Assembly: GCF_014696675.1 (NCBI RefSeq)
Contig: NZ_JACJQN010000005.1
Coordinates: 1-64,000 of the forward strand
Direction of reading: 5' to 3'
From: Phormidium tenue FACHB-1052
GTDB lineage: Bacteria; Cyanobacteriota; Cyanobacteriia; Phormidesmidales; Phormidesmidaceae
Length of the DNA: 64,000 bases
The translations under genes were made by a program, and so were the position numbers. Position 1 is the stretch's first letter, and every line of letters starts with the position of its first letter. Under the pieces are notes generated by a model. That model worked only from the letters and a program-made list of their open reading frames with translations, had not been told where the DNA came from and did not search any database. This document shows positions 25,927 to 34,527 of the stretch, piece after piece.

Positions 25927-26568
25927 ATGATCGTGACCATGCACCCTATCAAAGTCTTACCTGACGTCATGCTCCAGGCCAACGGCCCGATCGCTGAGAA
26001 GTTTTTACAGCAAGGGCTAAAGACATTTCACGAGGCTTGCCGCTGGACAAAAAAATTGCCCTACGCCGCCAACTCCAACAGCGAAAATTCTCTGATTTTG
26101 TTTGAGGAAGGCTACGGCAGCTGCACCGCTAAACACGGGGCGATCGCTCGCCTGGCTCAAGAACACAGCCTGCCGGTTCACAAAAATCTGGGGTTCTACC
26201 GTCTCGACGATGAGATTGTCACAGGGGTCAATGCGCTGCTACAACCCTATGGTCTAGACTTTATTCCTCAAATTCACTGTTTTTTGGTCTACGAAGACTG
26301 TTGGGTAGACCTGACCGAAGGTAACTGTAATGGGAAGAACAAAACCATCGAAGACTACGACTTTGTGCTTCAGGTCGCCCCTGACCTCTCTCAGGCCCAG
26401 CATCAAGCCTACTATCTAGAGTTTTTGCGGCGCTATGGAGCTTTCTCGCCCCGGTTAGCGGCATTGAATGACACTACGGTAATGGATCTGCTGGCGGCCT
26501 GCGATCGCCAACTCAAGCATCAGTGCTCCATTATGGCTGATGCCCTCAGTCTCGGCCAACCGGCTTAG
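25927..26568 (+). CDS. Uncharacterised protein with a possible transglutaminase-like Cys-His-Asp core
   Basis: 213 residues, no signal peptide. It has a possible papain/transglutaminase-like layout: GYGSCTAKHGAIARLAQEH (Cys at the start of a helix, about residue 64), IHCFLVYEDCWVDLTEGN (His near 118, Asp near 127). This arrangement is inferred by eye, not from a known family match. It lies 94 bases after phnE in the same direction and could be read from the phn transcript. ATG 25939 is an alternative start. Confidence 0.8.
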   Translation: MIVTMHPIKVLPDVMLQANGPIAEKFLQQGLKTFHEACRWTKKLPYAANSNSENSLILFEEGYGSCTAKHGAIARLAQEHSLPVHKNLGFYRLDDEIVTGVNALLQPYGLDFIPQIHCFLVYEDCWVDLTEGNCNGKNKTIEDYDFVLQVAPDLSQAQHQAYYLEFLRRYGAFSPRLAALNDTTVMDLLAACDRQLKHQCSIMADALSLGQPA

Positions 26569-27010
26569 AACCTATTCGAGAACAGATGGCCTATGGAAAC
26601 AGCAGCTATAGCTTGAAAGAGAACTAACTTGCAACCATCCCAAAATCAAAGAAAATCTCTGAAAGCCTTGCGGTTAGGGGTTTTCACCATTTAAGCGGGT
26701 GGGGGGAATCGAACCCCCATCATTAGCTTGGAAGGCTAAGGTTTTACCACTAAACTACACCCGCAAATCAGTTTTTATTTTACCACAACGGGCCTAGGAG
26801 CTGAGTTACTTGGGGGCCGCTCAAATATTGAGCCAGCTTAAACCCCCACACCTTTTGATGGATACGATACCAGATGCCCTGAACTAAATATTTATAATGA
26901 GGAGCCAGCACTATCTGTCACGAGGGGAAAGATTTGCCCTCTGTAGATTGCTAGGCCAGGTGTTGAGCGGTGTGTGGATGGTTTGCTGCTGTTGTCTAGA
27001 GGGTTAGAGT
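26569..27010. other. 442-bp region holding only tRNA-Gly
   Basis: Apart from the minus-strand tRNA-Gly at 26694-26764 I see no gene. The part between 26780 and 27010 has no clear regulatory motif. Confidence 0.5.
26694..26764 (-). tRNA. tRNA-Gly (anticodon TCC)
   Basis: A 71-nt cloverleaf on the minus strand. The acceptor stem GCGGGTG pairs with CACCCGC, the D arm contains TAGTTTAGTGGTAAAAC, the anticodon stem TTAGC/GCTAA encloses CTTCCAA (anticodon TCC), and the T arm is GGGGG-TTCGATT-CCCCC. The discriminator is T, and no CCA is encoded. Confidence 0.95.
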
Positions 27011-28036
27011 TTGCCTGTGCCTGTATCTGCATCGACAGCTTATCTATTGGTGTCCCATGGTAGTCGCGACCCCCGACCCGGCCAGGGCATGGAGCGGTTA
27101 GCCAGTTTCGTGCGATCGCACGAAACTGGCTGGAGAGGGCACAACCCCAGCCCTCCCGACGGTTCAGATATTCGTTTGGAGACTGTTGAACGGTCGGTCA
27201 CGGGGCGATCGGCGGCTAGCCAGGCGGCATCATTTCTGCGGCGTGCTCCAGCGTTAGACTGGCTGCGCCCTAGCATGACTGACCCCATCCGGGAAGAAGG
27301 CGGCATTTTTCGTAGCCGAGTATCTCAGCCTGAGACGGTGAATGGCCCGCTGGTGGGCACCGCCTGCCTTGAAGTTGGGGCTGTGCCGCTGCACCGGCAA
27401 ATTGTCGCCTTTAGCCGACGGGCCCAGGCCGCAGGGGTGCATCGAGTGCGGGTAATTCCCTTGTTTTTGCTGGCTGGCGTCCATGTGATGGAAGACATTC
27501 CGGCGGAGATCGAGCTGGCTCGCCAAGCGCTGCCGGGTCTAAACCTGGAGGTTTGCCCGCACCTGGGCAGCCATCCCGGTCTTATCGGTCTCTTGCGCCA
27601 CAAGCTGCGCACCACCGCCACCGAAGCGCTGATTGTGCTAAGCCACGGCAGCCGCCGCTCTGGGGGCAATGCTCCGATTTACGCCCTGGCTCAGGGGCTG
27701 GGGGGCATTGCTGCCTTTTGGGTTGTGGCTCCCAGCTTAGACACCCAGGTGATTCACCACATGCAAAGTGGGGTGCAGCGGGTGGCGATTTTGCCCTATT
27801 TCTTATTTGCGGGCAGCACCACCGATGCTATTACCCACCACACTGAGGATCTGGCCGAGCGCTTCCCGCAGATGGGCTTTCACCTACTGCCGCCGTTGGG
27901 GCCTTCGCCTGAGCTGGCCCGTCTGGTGATTGATCTCGCCCTCGATCGCATACCAACCAAGCCCCCGCAGGCGCTGGTGCCAATGCAGCGAGTGGCCTTT
28001 CGCCACGCAATTCACCCGTCGTCGCTGGTGTCCTAG
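27011..28036 (+). CDS. sirB: Sirohydrochlorin chelatase (SirB/CbiX family)
   Basis: 341 residues with two chelatase half-domains. The first starts YLLVSHGSRDPRPGQGMERLA, the second EALIVLSHGSRRSGGNAPI. Conserved metal-site regions are ACLEVGAVPLHRQIVAF, VIPLFLLAGVHVMEDIP and ILPYFLFAGSTTDAI. It inserts iron or cobalt into sirohydrochlorin, and the SUMT gene next to it supplies precox. Odd: about residues 35-115, between the first SHGSRDPR block and TACLE, look like an insertion relative to typical CbiX proteins, and it begins with a 32-bp perfect DNA palindrome (27100-27131). Whether the insertion is tolerated cannot be judged here. Confidence 0.9.
   Translation: MPVPVSASTAYLLVSHGSRDPRPGQGMERLASFVRSHETGWRGHNPSPPDGSDIRLETVERSVTGRSAASQAASFLRRAPALDWLRPSMTDPIREEGGIFRSRVSQPETVNGPLVGTACLEVGAVPLHRQIVAFSRRAQAAGVHRVRVIPLFLLAGVHVMEDIPAEIELARQALPGLNLEVCPHLGSHPGLIGLLRHKLRTTATEALIVLSHGSRRSGGNAPIYALAQGLGGIAAFWVVAPSLDTQVIHHMQSGVQRVAILPYFLFAGSTTDAITHHTEDLAERFPQMGFHLLPPLGPSPELARLVIDLALDRIPTKPPQALVPMQRVAFRHAIHPSSLVS
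27100..27131. repeat. Perfect 32-bp palindrome centred on a HIP1 site inside sirB
   Basis: The left half is AGCCAGTTTCGTGCGA, and the right half is its exact reverse complement, so the centre is GCGATCGC (27112-27119). It is in frame within the coding sequence and marks the left edge of the apparent insertion in the chelatase. Confidence 0.9.
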
Positions 28037-28129
28037 CAGGAGATTCTCTCACTTGGGTCAGCAACGGTCTACCCTAAGGGGGATGGCAAATTTATAAGCC
28101 TCGTTTGTTGTTTGGATTTGATCACGCCT

Positions 28130-28942
28130 ATGGTGTCGGCAGCTTCTCAGCCTACAGTCCAGCCCCAGGGAGGGCAAACCTACGGCATGGTTTACCTGGT
28201 CGGTGCGGGGCCGGGTGATCCGGGCCTGTTTACGCTGCGGGGCAAGGGGCTGCTAGAGTGCGCCGATGTGGTCATCCACGACGCCTTAGTGAGCGCGCCC
28301 ATTTTGGCCATGATTAACCCCCAGGCCACGGTGATCAACGCGGGCAAGCGGCGCGGTCGCCATTCTCTAGGGCAAGAGGAAATCAATCAGCTGATCATTG
28401 ATCAAGCCAGGGCTCACGCTGTGGTAGTGCGTCTCAAAGGCGGTGACCCCTTTGTATTTGGGCGTGGCGGCGAAGAAATGGCGGCCCTAGTGGCAGCCGG
28501 CATTGCGGTAGAAGTGGTGCCGGGCATCACGGCTGGAGTTGCGGTACCGGCCTATGCGGGCATTCCGGTCACCCACCGGAGCCAGAGTTCGTCGGTGACC
28601 TTTGTGACCGGCCATGAGTCGGCGGGCAAGTATCGACCGAGGGTGAACTGGCGCGCCCTGGCCCAGGGGTCTGAAACCATTGTGGTGTATATGGGCATTC
28701 ACAACCTGGGGACGATTACCGCCGAGCTGCTGGCTGCCGACCTCAGCGCCGACACCCCCGTGGCGCTAATTCGCTGGGGCACCTACCCGCAGCAAGAAAC
28801 GCTGATTGGCACGCTGACCACCATCGTGGCCCAGGTGGCAGAGACGGGGTTTGAAGCTCCGGCGATCGCCGTGATCGGCTCGGTGGTGAACTGGCATGGG
28901 GTCTTTGGCCACTGTCGCCCCACCGGCACCCTTTGGCCCTAA
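28130..28942 (+). CDS. cobA: Uroporphyrinogen-III C-methyltransferase (SUMT)
   Basis: About 270 residues from ATG 28130 (a TTG at 28112 extends it by 6). SUMT motifs: VYLVGAGPGDPGLFTLRGKGLL, VVRLKGGDPFVFGRGGEEM, VVPGITAGVAVPAYAGIPVTHR and GHESAGK. It methylates uroporphyrinogen III at C2 and C7 using SAM, giving precorrin-2 for siroheme and cobalamin. It follows sirB by about 90 bases, a natural pairing. A second SUMT is fused to HemD at 59041-60618. Confidence 0.94.
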   Translation: MVSAASQPTVQPQGGQTYGMVYLVGAGPGDPGLFTLRGKGLLECADVVIHDALVSAPILAMINPQATVINAGKRRGRHSLGQEEINQLIIDQARAHAVVVRLKGGDPFVFGRGGEEMAALVAAGIAVEVVPGITAGVAVPAYAGIPVTHRSQSSSVTFVTGHESAGKYRPRVNWRALAQGSETIVVYMGIHNLGTITAELLAADLSADTPVALIRWGTYPQQETLIGTLTTIVAQVAETGFEAPAIAVIGSVVNWHGVFGHCRPTGTLWP

Positions 28943-29022
28943 CCCTACAGCAGGGAATCTAGAGGGCACCCCAGATCGATACACTTGCGGTAAGTGCTAA
29001 CGTTTTCCGCGAGGTAATTGCT

Positions 29023-30336
29023 ATGGCCGGGGTGCCCACGCCAGGTCTAGACCTGATCAAAACCTTTGAGGGCTTGAGTCTACAAGCTTATCCAGACCCC
29101 AAGACCGGGAATTTGCCCATCACCATTGGCTGGGGTTCGACCCGTAATAAGAATGGTCAGCCCTTTAAGCTGGGCGATCGCATCACCCGAGAAGAGGCCG
29201 ACGAGTTGCTGATGATGCAGGTCGCCAACACCTACCTGCCGCCCCAGCAGCGCATTCCCGCTTGGTCAACGATGAATGACAACCAGCAGGGGGCAATTCT
29301 CAGCTTTGCTTATAACCTGGGCGCCTACTTTTTCGGGGCCAACGGTTTTGAAACCATTTCGCGGGTGCTGCGCAACCAGGAGTGGCGCAACCTAGAGGCG
29401 GCTCTCATTCTCTACCGCAACCCCGGCACCAATGTGGAAGAAGGGCTGCTGCGCCGCCGCCTGTCGGAGGCCAATGTGTTTTTGGCGGGCACGCCAGGGG
29501 TAGCCCTCAGCACCGCCGGGCAGCGGTATTTGGCCGGTGGCCGCACCCCCAGCGGCAACCGCTATCTGAGCCAAGAGGCCCAGACCTATCTGGCCAACCG
29601 GCCTACGGTGTCGGGCGGTGGCGGCGGTGCACCCGCTGCCCCAGGGCCACGGCTGCTGTCGCTTACCAACCCCTACACCAACGGGCAGGATGTGCAGCAG
29701 GTGCAGCAGGCGCTGGTGCGCTGGGGGGCGAATGTGGTGGCCGATGGCTACTTTGGCCCGGCGACGGCGATCGCCGTCGAGCAGTTTCAGCGATCGCAGG
29801 GTCTCCCCGCCGATGGCGTCGTTGGCCCCCAGACCTGGGCAAGGCTGCAACAGTCACCCCCCGCCCCACCCCCGGCCCAAAACCGGCTGCTGCGGCTCGC
29901 CAACCCGCTCACCTCAGGTAGCGACGTGCTGATGCTGCAACAGGCCCTCAGCCGTCAGGGCATCGCCGTCACCGCCGACGGCATCTTTGGCCCCGGCACC
30001 GATCGCGCCGTACGCCAATTTCAGGCCAGCCGCGGACTAACCGCCGATGGCGTTGTCGGCCCTGAAACCTGGACAAGGCTACAACAGCAGACCACCACCC
30101 CGCCTACCCCGACCTCGCCCTCCTTTATCCGAGTGCTGCGGTTGGCCAACCCCTATACCCGAGGCGACGATGTGCGGGCCGTGCAGCAGGCGATCGCCCG
30201 CGCCGGATTTTCGGTAGTGGCCGACGGCGTGTTTGGCCCCGGCACCGATCGCGCCGTGCGCCAGTATCAGGCCAGCCGAGGACTAGCCGCCGATGGCGTT
30301 GTCGGTTCCCGCACCCGCGCCAGCCTAGGCGTCTAA
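29023..30336 (+). CDS. GH24 lysozyme-like protein with three peptidoglycan-binding repeats
   Basis: 437 residues. Residues about 5-150 are a phage-type (GH24) lysozyme: GLDLIKTFEGLSLQAYPDP with the catalytic Glu in FEG, PITIGWGST, and GAILSFAYNLGAYFFGANGF followed by RNPGTNVEEGLLRRR. Three PG_binding_1 repeats follow near residues 207-275, 288-350 and 372-436, each with NP.T.G.DV..VQQAL...G and ADG.FGP.T..AV..FQ..RGL.ADGVVG, joined by proline-rich linkers. There is no signal peptide. It probably cleaves peptidoglycan as an autolysin or a captured phage endolysin. Confidence 0.93.
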   Translation: MAGVPTPGLDLIKTFEGLSLQAYPDPKTGNLPITIGWGSTRNKNGQPFKLGDRITREEADELLMMQVANTYLPPQQRIPAWSTMNDNQQGAILSFAYNLGAYFFGANGFETISRVLRNQEWRNLEAALILYRNPGTNVEEGLLRRRLSEANVFLAGTPGVALSTAGQRYLAGGRTPSGNRYLSQEAQTYLANRPTVSGGGGGAPAAPGPRLLSLTNPYTNGQDVQQVQQALVRWGANVVADGYFGPATAIAVEQFQRSQGLPADGVVGPQTWARLQQSPPAPPPAQNRLLRLANPLTSGSDVLMLQQALSRQGIAVTADGIFGPGTDRAVRQFQASRGLTADGVVGPETWTRLQQQTTTPPTPTSPSFIRVLRLANPYTRGDDVRAVQQAIARAGFSVVADGVFGPGTDRAVRQYQASRGLAADGVVGSRTRASLGV

Positions 30337-30851
30337 CAATCAAAACCGCTATGTTCGCCTAGACGCTTTCCAGATCACCCGATCTTCGTCCCCCAGCACC
30401 CCAAAGCTGGGGGAAACGAAATGAATCGTTTTGCCTTTTAGTCACGCGATTGTGACCCCTAAAAATTGTTTTTCCAACCCTAAAATGTTTGTAGTGATGG
30501 CCACTGTGCTGAGAATACGAATCGCTAGCCACTGACAACAACGGGTAGAGTCTCAGGGGAGAAGCAACAGGTAACTAAACGCTACAGCAGATCGCCTTTC
30601 AATCGCCTTCTCCAGTAGGCCAGCAGCGCCTGGCTTGTGTGGATTCTGAACAATTCGGCGCGTTGCGGAACATAAGTTGACCTTTCGGCTTCTAAGCTAG
30701 GGGGTTCAACCCATGGTGCAGCCTCTGCCAATGGACTGCGTTGGGTTTTGACTACAATTTGACGGCCATTCGGGCAAAAGGGCGGCGATCGCCTACAATC
30801 GATCTGCTAATTTGCCTATTTGTTCTGTAGGACTTGAGAGTGGCGGAATTT
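30337..30851. other. About 515 bp without a gene
   Basis: It holds a hairpin with arms CCCCCAGC (30390-30397) and GCTGGGGG (30406-30413), possibly a terminator for the lysozyme gene, though no T-run follows at once. No promoter could be fixed with confidence. Confidence 0.5.
30390..30413 (+). terminator. Hairpin downstream of the lysozyme gene
   Basis: Perfect 8-base arms CCCCCAGC/GCTGGGGG with an 8-base loop, 54 bases after the stop. A T-run is missing, so termination is only a possibility. Confidence 0.4.
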
Positions 30852-32219
30852 ATGTACAGCAGCTACCAATACAAGAAGAAGAAGTCGCGTCGCCGTTTGC
30901 GGTTGGCGCTGTTTCTTCTGCTGCTAATTGGCGTTCCTGTTGGCATTGAGCTGCTGACGCGACTGGTGGCCCACGCCACGGGCACCAGCGATCGCTTCAC
31001 CGCCAATCCGGCCTCTGATGTCATCGATGCCTACCACCTACGGTTTGTCAGTCGGGATGGGCAGCCCTACGCCGGACTGCCCAACAACGGCAAGTTGAGC
31101 GCGCTGCGCGATCCCCTGCTGGGCTATCGGCTGGCGGGCAATCAGCAGAGCAATTTTTGGCAGATCAACGACAGCGGCTTTCGAGACGACGAAGCCGTGC
31201 CCAGCACCAAGGCAGCGGGCGAGATCAGAATTTTTGTCCTCGGCGGTTCGACAGCCTTTGGCCAGCTCAGCTCCAATAACCAAACCACCTTTGCCAGCAA
31301 GCTAGAGACCCGGCTCAACGATCAAGTTGCCCAGCAGCGGGCTAACCCCGAGCAGTTTCAGCCTAGCTCGCTGCCCTTTCGGGCCGACCAGGTGCAAAGG
31401 GCCCTGGCGCTGCCGCCGCGCATTCGCGATGGGCAATATCGAGTGGTAAATGCAGCCGTACCCGGCTACGCATCGGGCAATGCGCTGGCCATGCTGACCC
31501 AGCGGGTTGCAGCCTACAACCCAGACTTTGTGGTGGTGATCGGGGGCTACGCCGACCTGATGTTGCCTAGCGCTGACCGGGGCAGCGATGTGCCAGGGCT
31601 AGAGCAATATTTGACTGGAGAAAGCCAGTCGTTAGGCGCTCAGCTCAGCGAGCAGACGCGGGCCTGGTTTGACCAGCTCTACGTAGTGCAGGGCATTAAA
31701 CGCTACGGGCTGCAACAGCAGCAGGCAGAGCCGCGCCTGGCAGAACCGCTCAATCTCTACTCACCCACTCTGGATGCTACCCTCAGCGATCGCCTGCCCG
31801 CTGATCAGGCCGAACTCGAACAGCGCATCGATCGCTACGGTCGTCACATGCGGCAGATGGTGAGCTGGGCCGCCGCCAATCAAAAGCGCCTCATTATCGC
31901 CATTGAGCCAGAAATCTCCAGCCGTAAGCCAGAGTCTCTGACTTCTGAAGAATCGGCAATTTTAGCCGAGCTAGACGATGCCTACCTAGAACAAATGCGC
32001 ACTGGGTTTGCTGGCTTAGCCGCCGTTGCCAACCAGGCCAAAACACAGTCGGCCAATGCTCAGGTATTGAATTTTTATCCGCTCTATGAAGACTTTGCGG
32101 GACAGGCATTTCAAAGCCCGGCAAGTCTGACCGATGAAGCCTATACGCTTATATCAGATCGACTCTATGGGGCGATCGCCAACCAAGTAGCCCTTCAACC
32201 CGAGCCCTATGGGCTTTGA
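30852..32219 (+). CDS. Membrane-anchored SGNH/GDSL-like protein
   Basis: About 455 residues from ATG 30852; TTG 30834 is also in frame. A lysine/arginine-rich start (YKKKKSRRRLR) precedes one membrane helix (LALFLLLLIGVPVGIELLTRL), so the bulk is extracytoplasmic. DSGFRDDE followed by RIFVLGGSTAFG is the SGNH block I signature. VVNAAVPGYASGNALAML and VVVIGGYADLM look like the later blocks. Such proteins may act as esterases on cell-surface polysaccharide, but the substrate is unknown. Confidence 0.85.
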   Translation: MYSSYQYKKKKSRRRLRLALFLLLLIGVPVGIELLTRLVAHATGTSDRFTANPASDVIDAYHLRFVSRDGQPYAGLPNNGKLSALRDPLLGYRLAGNQQSNFWQINDSGFRDDEAVPSTKAAGEIRIFVLGGSTAFGQLSSNNQTTFASKLETRLNDQVAQQRANPEQFQPSSLPFRADQVQRALALPPRIRDGQYRVVNAAVPGYASGNALAMLTQRVAAYNPDFVVVIGGYADLMLPSADRGSDVPGLEQYLTGESQSLGAQLSEQTRAWFDQLYVVQGIKRYGLQQQQAEPRLAEPLNLYSPTLDATLSDRLPADQAELEQRIDRYGRHMRQMVSWAAANQKRLIIAIEPEISSRKPESLTSEESAILAELDDAYLEQMRTGFAGLAAVANQAKTQSANAQVLNFYPLYEDFAGQAFQSPASLTDEAYTLISDRLYGAIANQVALQPEPYGL

Positions 32220-32703
32220 AATGCAAAGTAGAAAATCAGCCCCATCGGTTGCCTAAACCAACCATGAATTACCCATGCGGGAATGGTAGAACCGGCCCCA
32301 ATCTTCTTTTTCAAAAAGGTTATAAAAAGTCAATGGCTTCTTCCTATGTAGTGGAATAACTCAGACGACCTGAGTACATCGAGCGATCGCCCTCAGCGGC
32401 GACCTATACCCTTAACATTTATGCCGACGACTGTTGCTTGTTTGTTACAGGGCGCTTTTTAGGCGATCGCCCGATGGCAGAATGGTACGCTGCTGTTGGG
32501 CAAAGTTACAGCCTTGTTTAGGGCAAGCCACCTTGTAATCAAGCTATCTTGTCTGCACACCATCTAAAACCTTCAGTTTTTTTGATAGCGCATCGTCCTG
32601 TTTGATCATCTCTATTGAGAACGGCATAGCAATGGTTTTAGCGAATCAGAGCGACGTCTAACGAGGGGTGCCTACTTTCAAGAACTATTACATCTACCAA
32701 ACC
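32220..32703. other. 484-bp region without a recognisable gene
   Basis: Several HIP1 octamers are present (for example near 32384 and 32463). No open frame resembles a protein, and no clear promoter, terminator or repeat was found. Confidence 0.5.
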
Positions 32704-33486
32704 ATGTTGCATAAAAAAACAAACTTTTTGCTCTCAATCGCCCTATCAGCTCTGGGCTTGCCCCTACTACTAACACAGCCCAGCGAAGCTCAACAGCCCG
32801 CCATGGGTACTGTTCAAAGCTTAAATGTGGGCGATCGCGCCTGTTATGTCGAAGTGGCAGATAACCAGGGGGAAATTTTTACAGAATTTGCCGACTTTGA
32901 GATTTGTGAGCAAGATCTCGTCGGTCAGCAGGTACGATTCACCTATGAAATGGGCGACATTCAGGCGGCTTCGTGCCAGGGCAACCCTGAGTGCGCTGAC
33001 ACAGAAACAGTGATGCTGATTACCCAAGCCCAAGTTATATCAGAACCTCCTAACCCAGCAACACAGCCTGCCCTCAGCCGAGTGCAAGATTTGCCAGACG
33101 GCAACTACCGCTACTGGAACGGCACCCCTAGCAGCAGCATTGTCTCCGATGCGGCGCTACTGGCAAACGGCGGCGTCACCTTTACCTTTAGCAAGCGGGG
33201 CAGCGCGATTACAGGGGTCTTTGGCTATGTCGATGGGGAAGCCATTTGCGTGCAGGGCCAGGTAAGTGGCAATACGGTATCGGGCTTTGCGGTTCAAAAT
33301 TTGCAGGGGGCTAGAGTCTCCAGCGATGGAGAAACGTTTCAAAGTTTTGGCCCCAGCGGCAATTTGCAAGTGCGCCGAGGCCGCCAGGTTAGCCCCGATG
33401 TGGTGCGCTATGGCAGCGCCCTACTAAACCTCAATGGCCTCAACCGCATTAATGCAGGTAGCCGAATACCGCCTCGGGGCTGCTAG
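32704..33486 (+). CDS. Secreted protein of unknown function
   Basis: 260 residues from ATG 32704; an upstream GTG at 32668 would displace the signal peptide. The signal is KKTNFLLSIALSALGLPLLLTQPSEAQ, cleaved after EAQ. The mature part has an N-terminal OB-like section with cysteine pairs (DRACYVEVAD, DFEICEQDLVG, ASCQGNPECAD). A C-terminal domain starts near RVQDLPDGNYRYW and contains VTFTFSKRGSAITGVFGYVDGE, a pattern seen in several cyanobacterial secreted proteins. No function is known to me. Confidence 0.85.
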   Translation: MLHKKTNFLLSIALSALGLPLLLTQPSEAQQPAMGTVQSLNVGDRACYVEVADNQGEIFTEFADFEICEQDLVGQQVRFTYEMGDIQAASCQGNPECADTETVMLITQAQVISEPPNPATQPALSRVQDLPDGNYRYWNGTPSSSIVSDAALLANGGVTFTFSKRGSAITGVFGYVDGEAICVQGQVSGNTVSGFAVQNLQGARVSSDGETFQSFGPSGNLQVRRGRQVSPDVVRYGSALLNLNGLNRINAGSRIPPRGC

Positions 33487-33536
33487 AGACGTCGCTGACT
33501 CGCTCGACTGACGCAAATCTCTTGCGCAGATTGCGA

Positions 33537-33685
33537 GGCGTTGCTGAATTGAGGAATGAACCGGCAAAACCTTTAGCTGCTGCATGGCCCCCTAAATCCC
33601 CCAATGCTGGGGGACTTTGAGGCTCTGGCTCCCCCCAGCATTGGGGGGCTGGGGGGGGGAAATCATACTTGCATTAAGTAACGCC
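33537..33685. mobile_element. MITE-like element, copy 2
   Basis: 149 bp. Its first 24 bases are identical to those of copy 1 (22327-22477), and it has the same G/C-run hairpin core and the same ATCATACT near the right end. The right terminus ..TTAAGTAACGCC is a degraded inverted repeat of GGCGTTGCTGAA. The element is flanked by a perfect 10-base duplication CAGATTGCGA (33527-33536 and 33686-33695), direct evidence of transposition. Confidence 0.85.
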
Positions 33686-33762
33686 CAGATTGCGACGAGG
33701 GCTGCCATATGCATTGAGCTTGGGCATTCTAGTCATGCTAGTTATATGGAGGGGTTGCCCAA

Positions 33763-34398
33763 GTGTCGTTACTTATTGTCTTGCTGGTTGTGGGTGCAGT
33801 GGTTGTGGCCGGGTTAACGGTGCTCGCCAGTAGCCAAGGCGCAGCCAAACCATCTATCCCGGCTCGGGCGGCCTCTGACCAAGAGACCAATACAGCCCAG
33901 ACCTATACCTACAGTCGTCAAAAATCTCTATTTACCAAAGCTGAACTCAGCTTCTATCGAGCATTACAGGAGGCGACGACCGATCGGTATCAAGTCTTGG
34001 GCAAAGTGCGCGTGGCCGATGTGCTCAAACCCCAGACCGAAAACCGGAGCGACTGGCAGCGGGCGTTTAACAAAATCTCGGCCAAGCATTTTGACTTTGT
34101 GCTGTGCGATCGCGATAGTCTCAAGGTTTTAGCCGCCGTCGAGCTCGACGACAGCAGCCACCAGCGGGTCGATCGCGTCAAACGCGACGACTTTCTCAAC
34201 CAGGCCGTCAAGAGCGCTGGGCTACCCCTAATTCGCTTTCCGGTGCAGACCACCTACGATCGCGACGCCGTTCAGGACCACATTAGCCAAACGCTAGGAC
34301 TGCCTCAGACTGAGACCAAGCCAAAGGCCAAACTAGTCGAGCCTAGCGCCAAACCAAAGCCAAAGCCCAAAGCCAAAGTGCCTCCCACCAAACCCTAG
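33763..34398 (+). CDS. Membrane-anchored DUF2726 protein
   Basis: 211 residues from GTG 33763, chosen for the GGAGGGG site at 33748-33754. One N-terminal membrane helix (LIVLLVVGAVVVAGLTVLA) is followed by a DUF2726 domain: KSLFTKAELSFYRALQEAT, VLGKVRVADVL, FDFVLCDRDSLKVLAAVELDDSSHQR. The D-x(n)-E-x-D pattern resembles restriction-endonuclease-fold nucleases. The tail is a low-complexity run of K and P (KPKAKLVEPSAKPKPKPKAK). Confidence 0.9.
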   Translation: MSLLIVLLVVGAVVVAGLTVLASSQGAAKPSIPARAASDQETNTAQTYTYSRQKSLFTKAELSFYRALQEATTDRYQVLGKVRVADVLKPQTENRSDWQRAFNKISAKHFDFVLCDRDSLKVLAAVELDDSSHQRVDRVKRDDFLNQAVKSAGLPLIRFPVQTTYDRDAVQDHISQTLGLPQTETKPKAKLVEPSAKPKPKPKAKVPPTKP

Positions 34399-34527
34399 GC
34401 GACAGCGCCCTCCGCTGCGGCCCGATTCCTCCAGGTGTGCTTTATGCATTTTCTGTTAGGGTTGGCAATGGTGTTGAGATTTCAACATTGGGGTTGAATC
34501 CTCACCGATAGTATTGAATCCGCAACG

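Noticed and set aside
26252-26259. GTCTAGAC octamers in coding sequence, also near 29045 and 46423
   Set aside because: They lie within genes and lack the ATCTA extension shared by the three phn promoters. They are probably chance or codon-driven.
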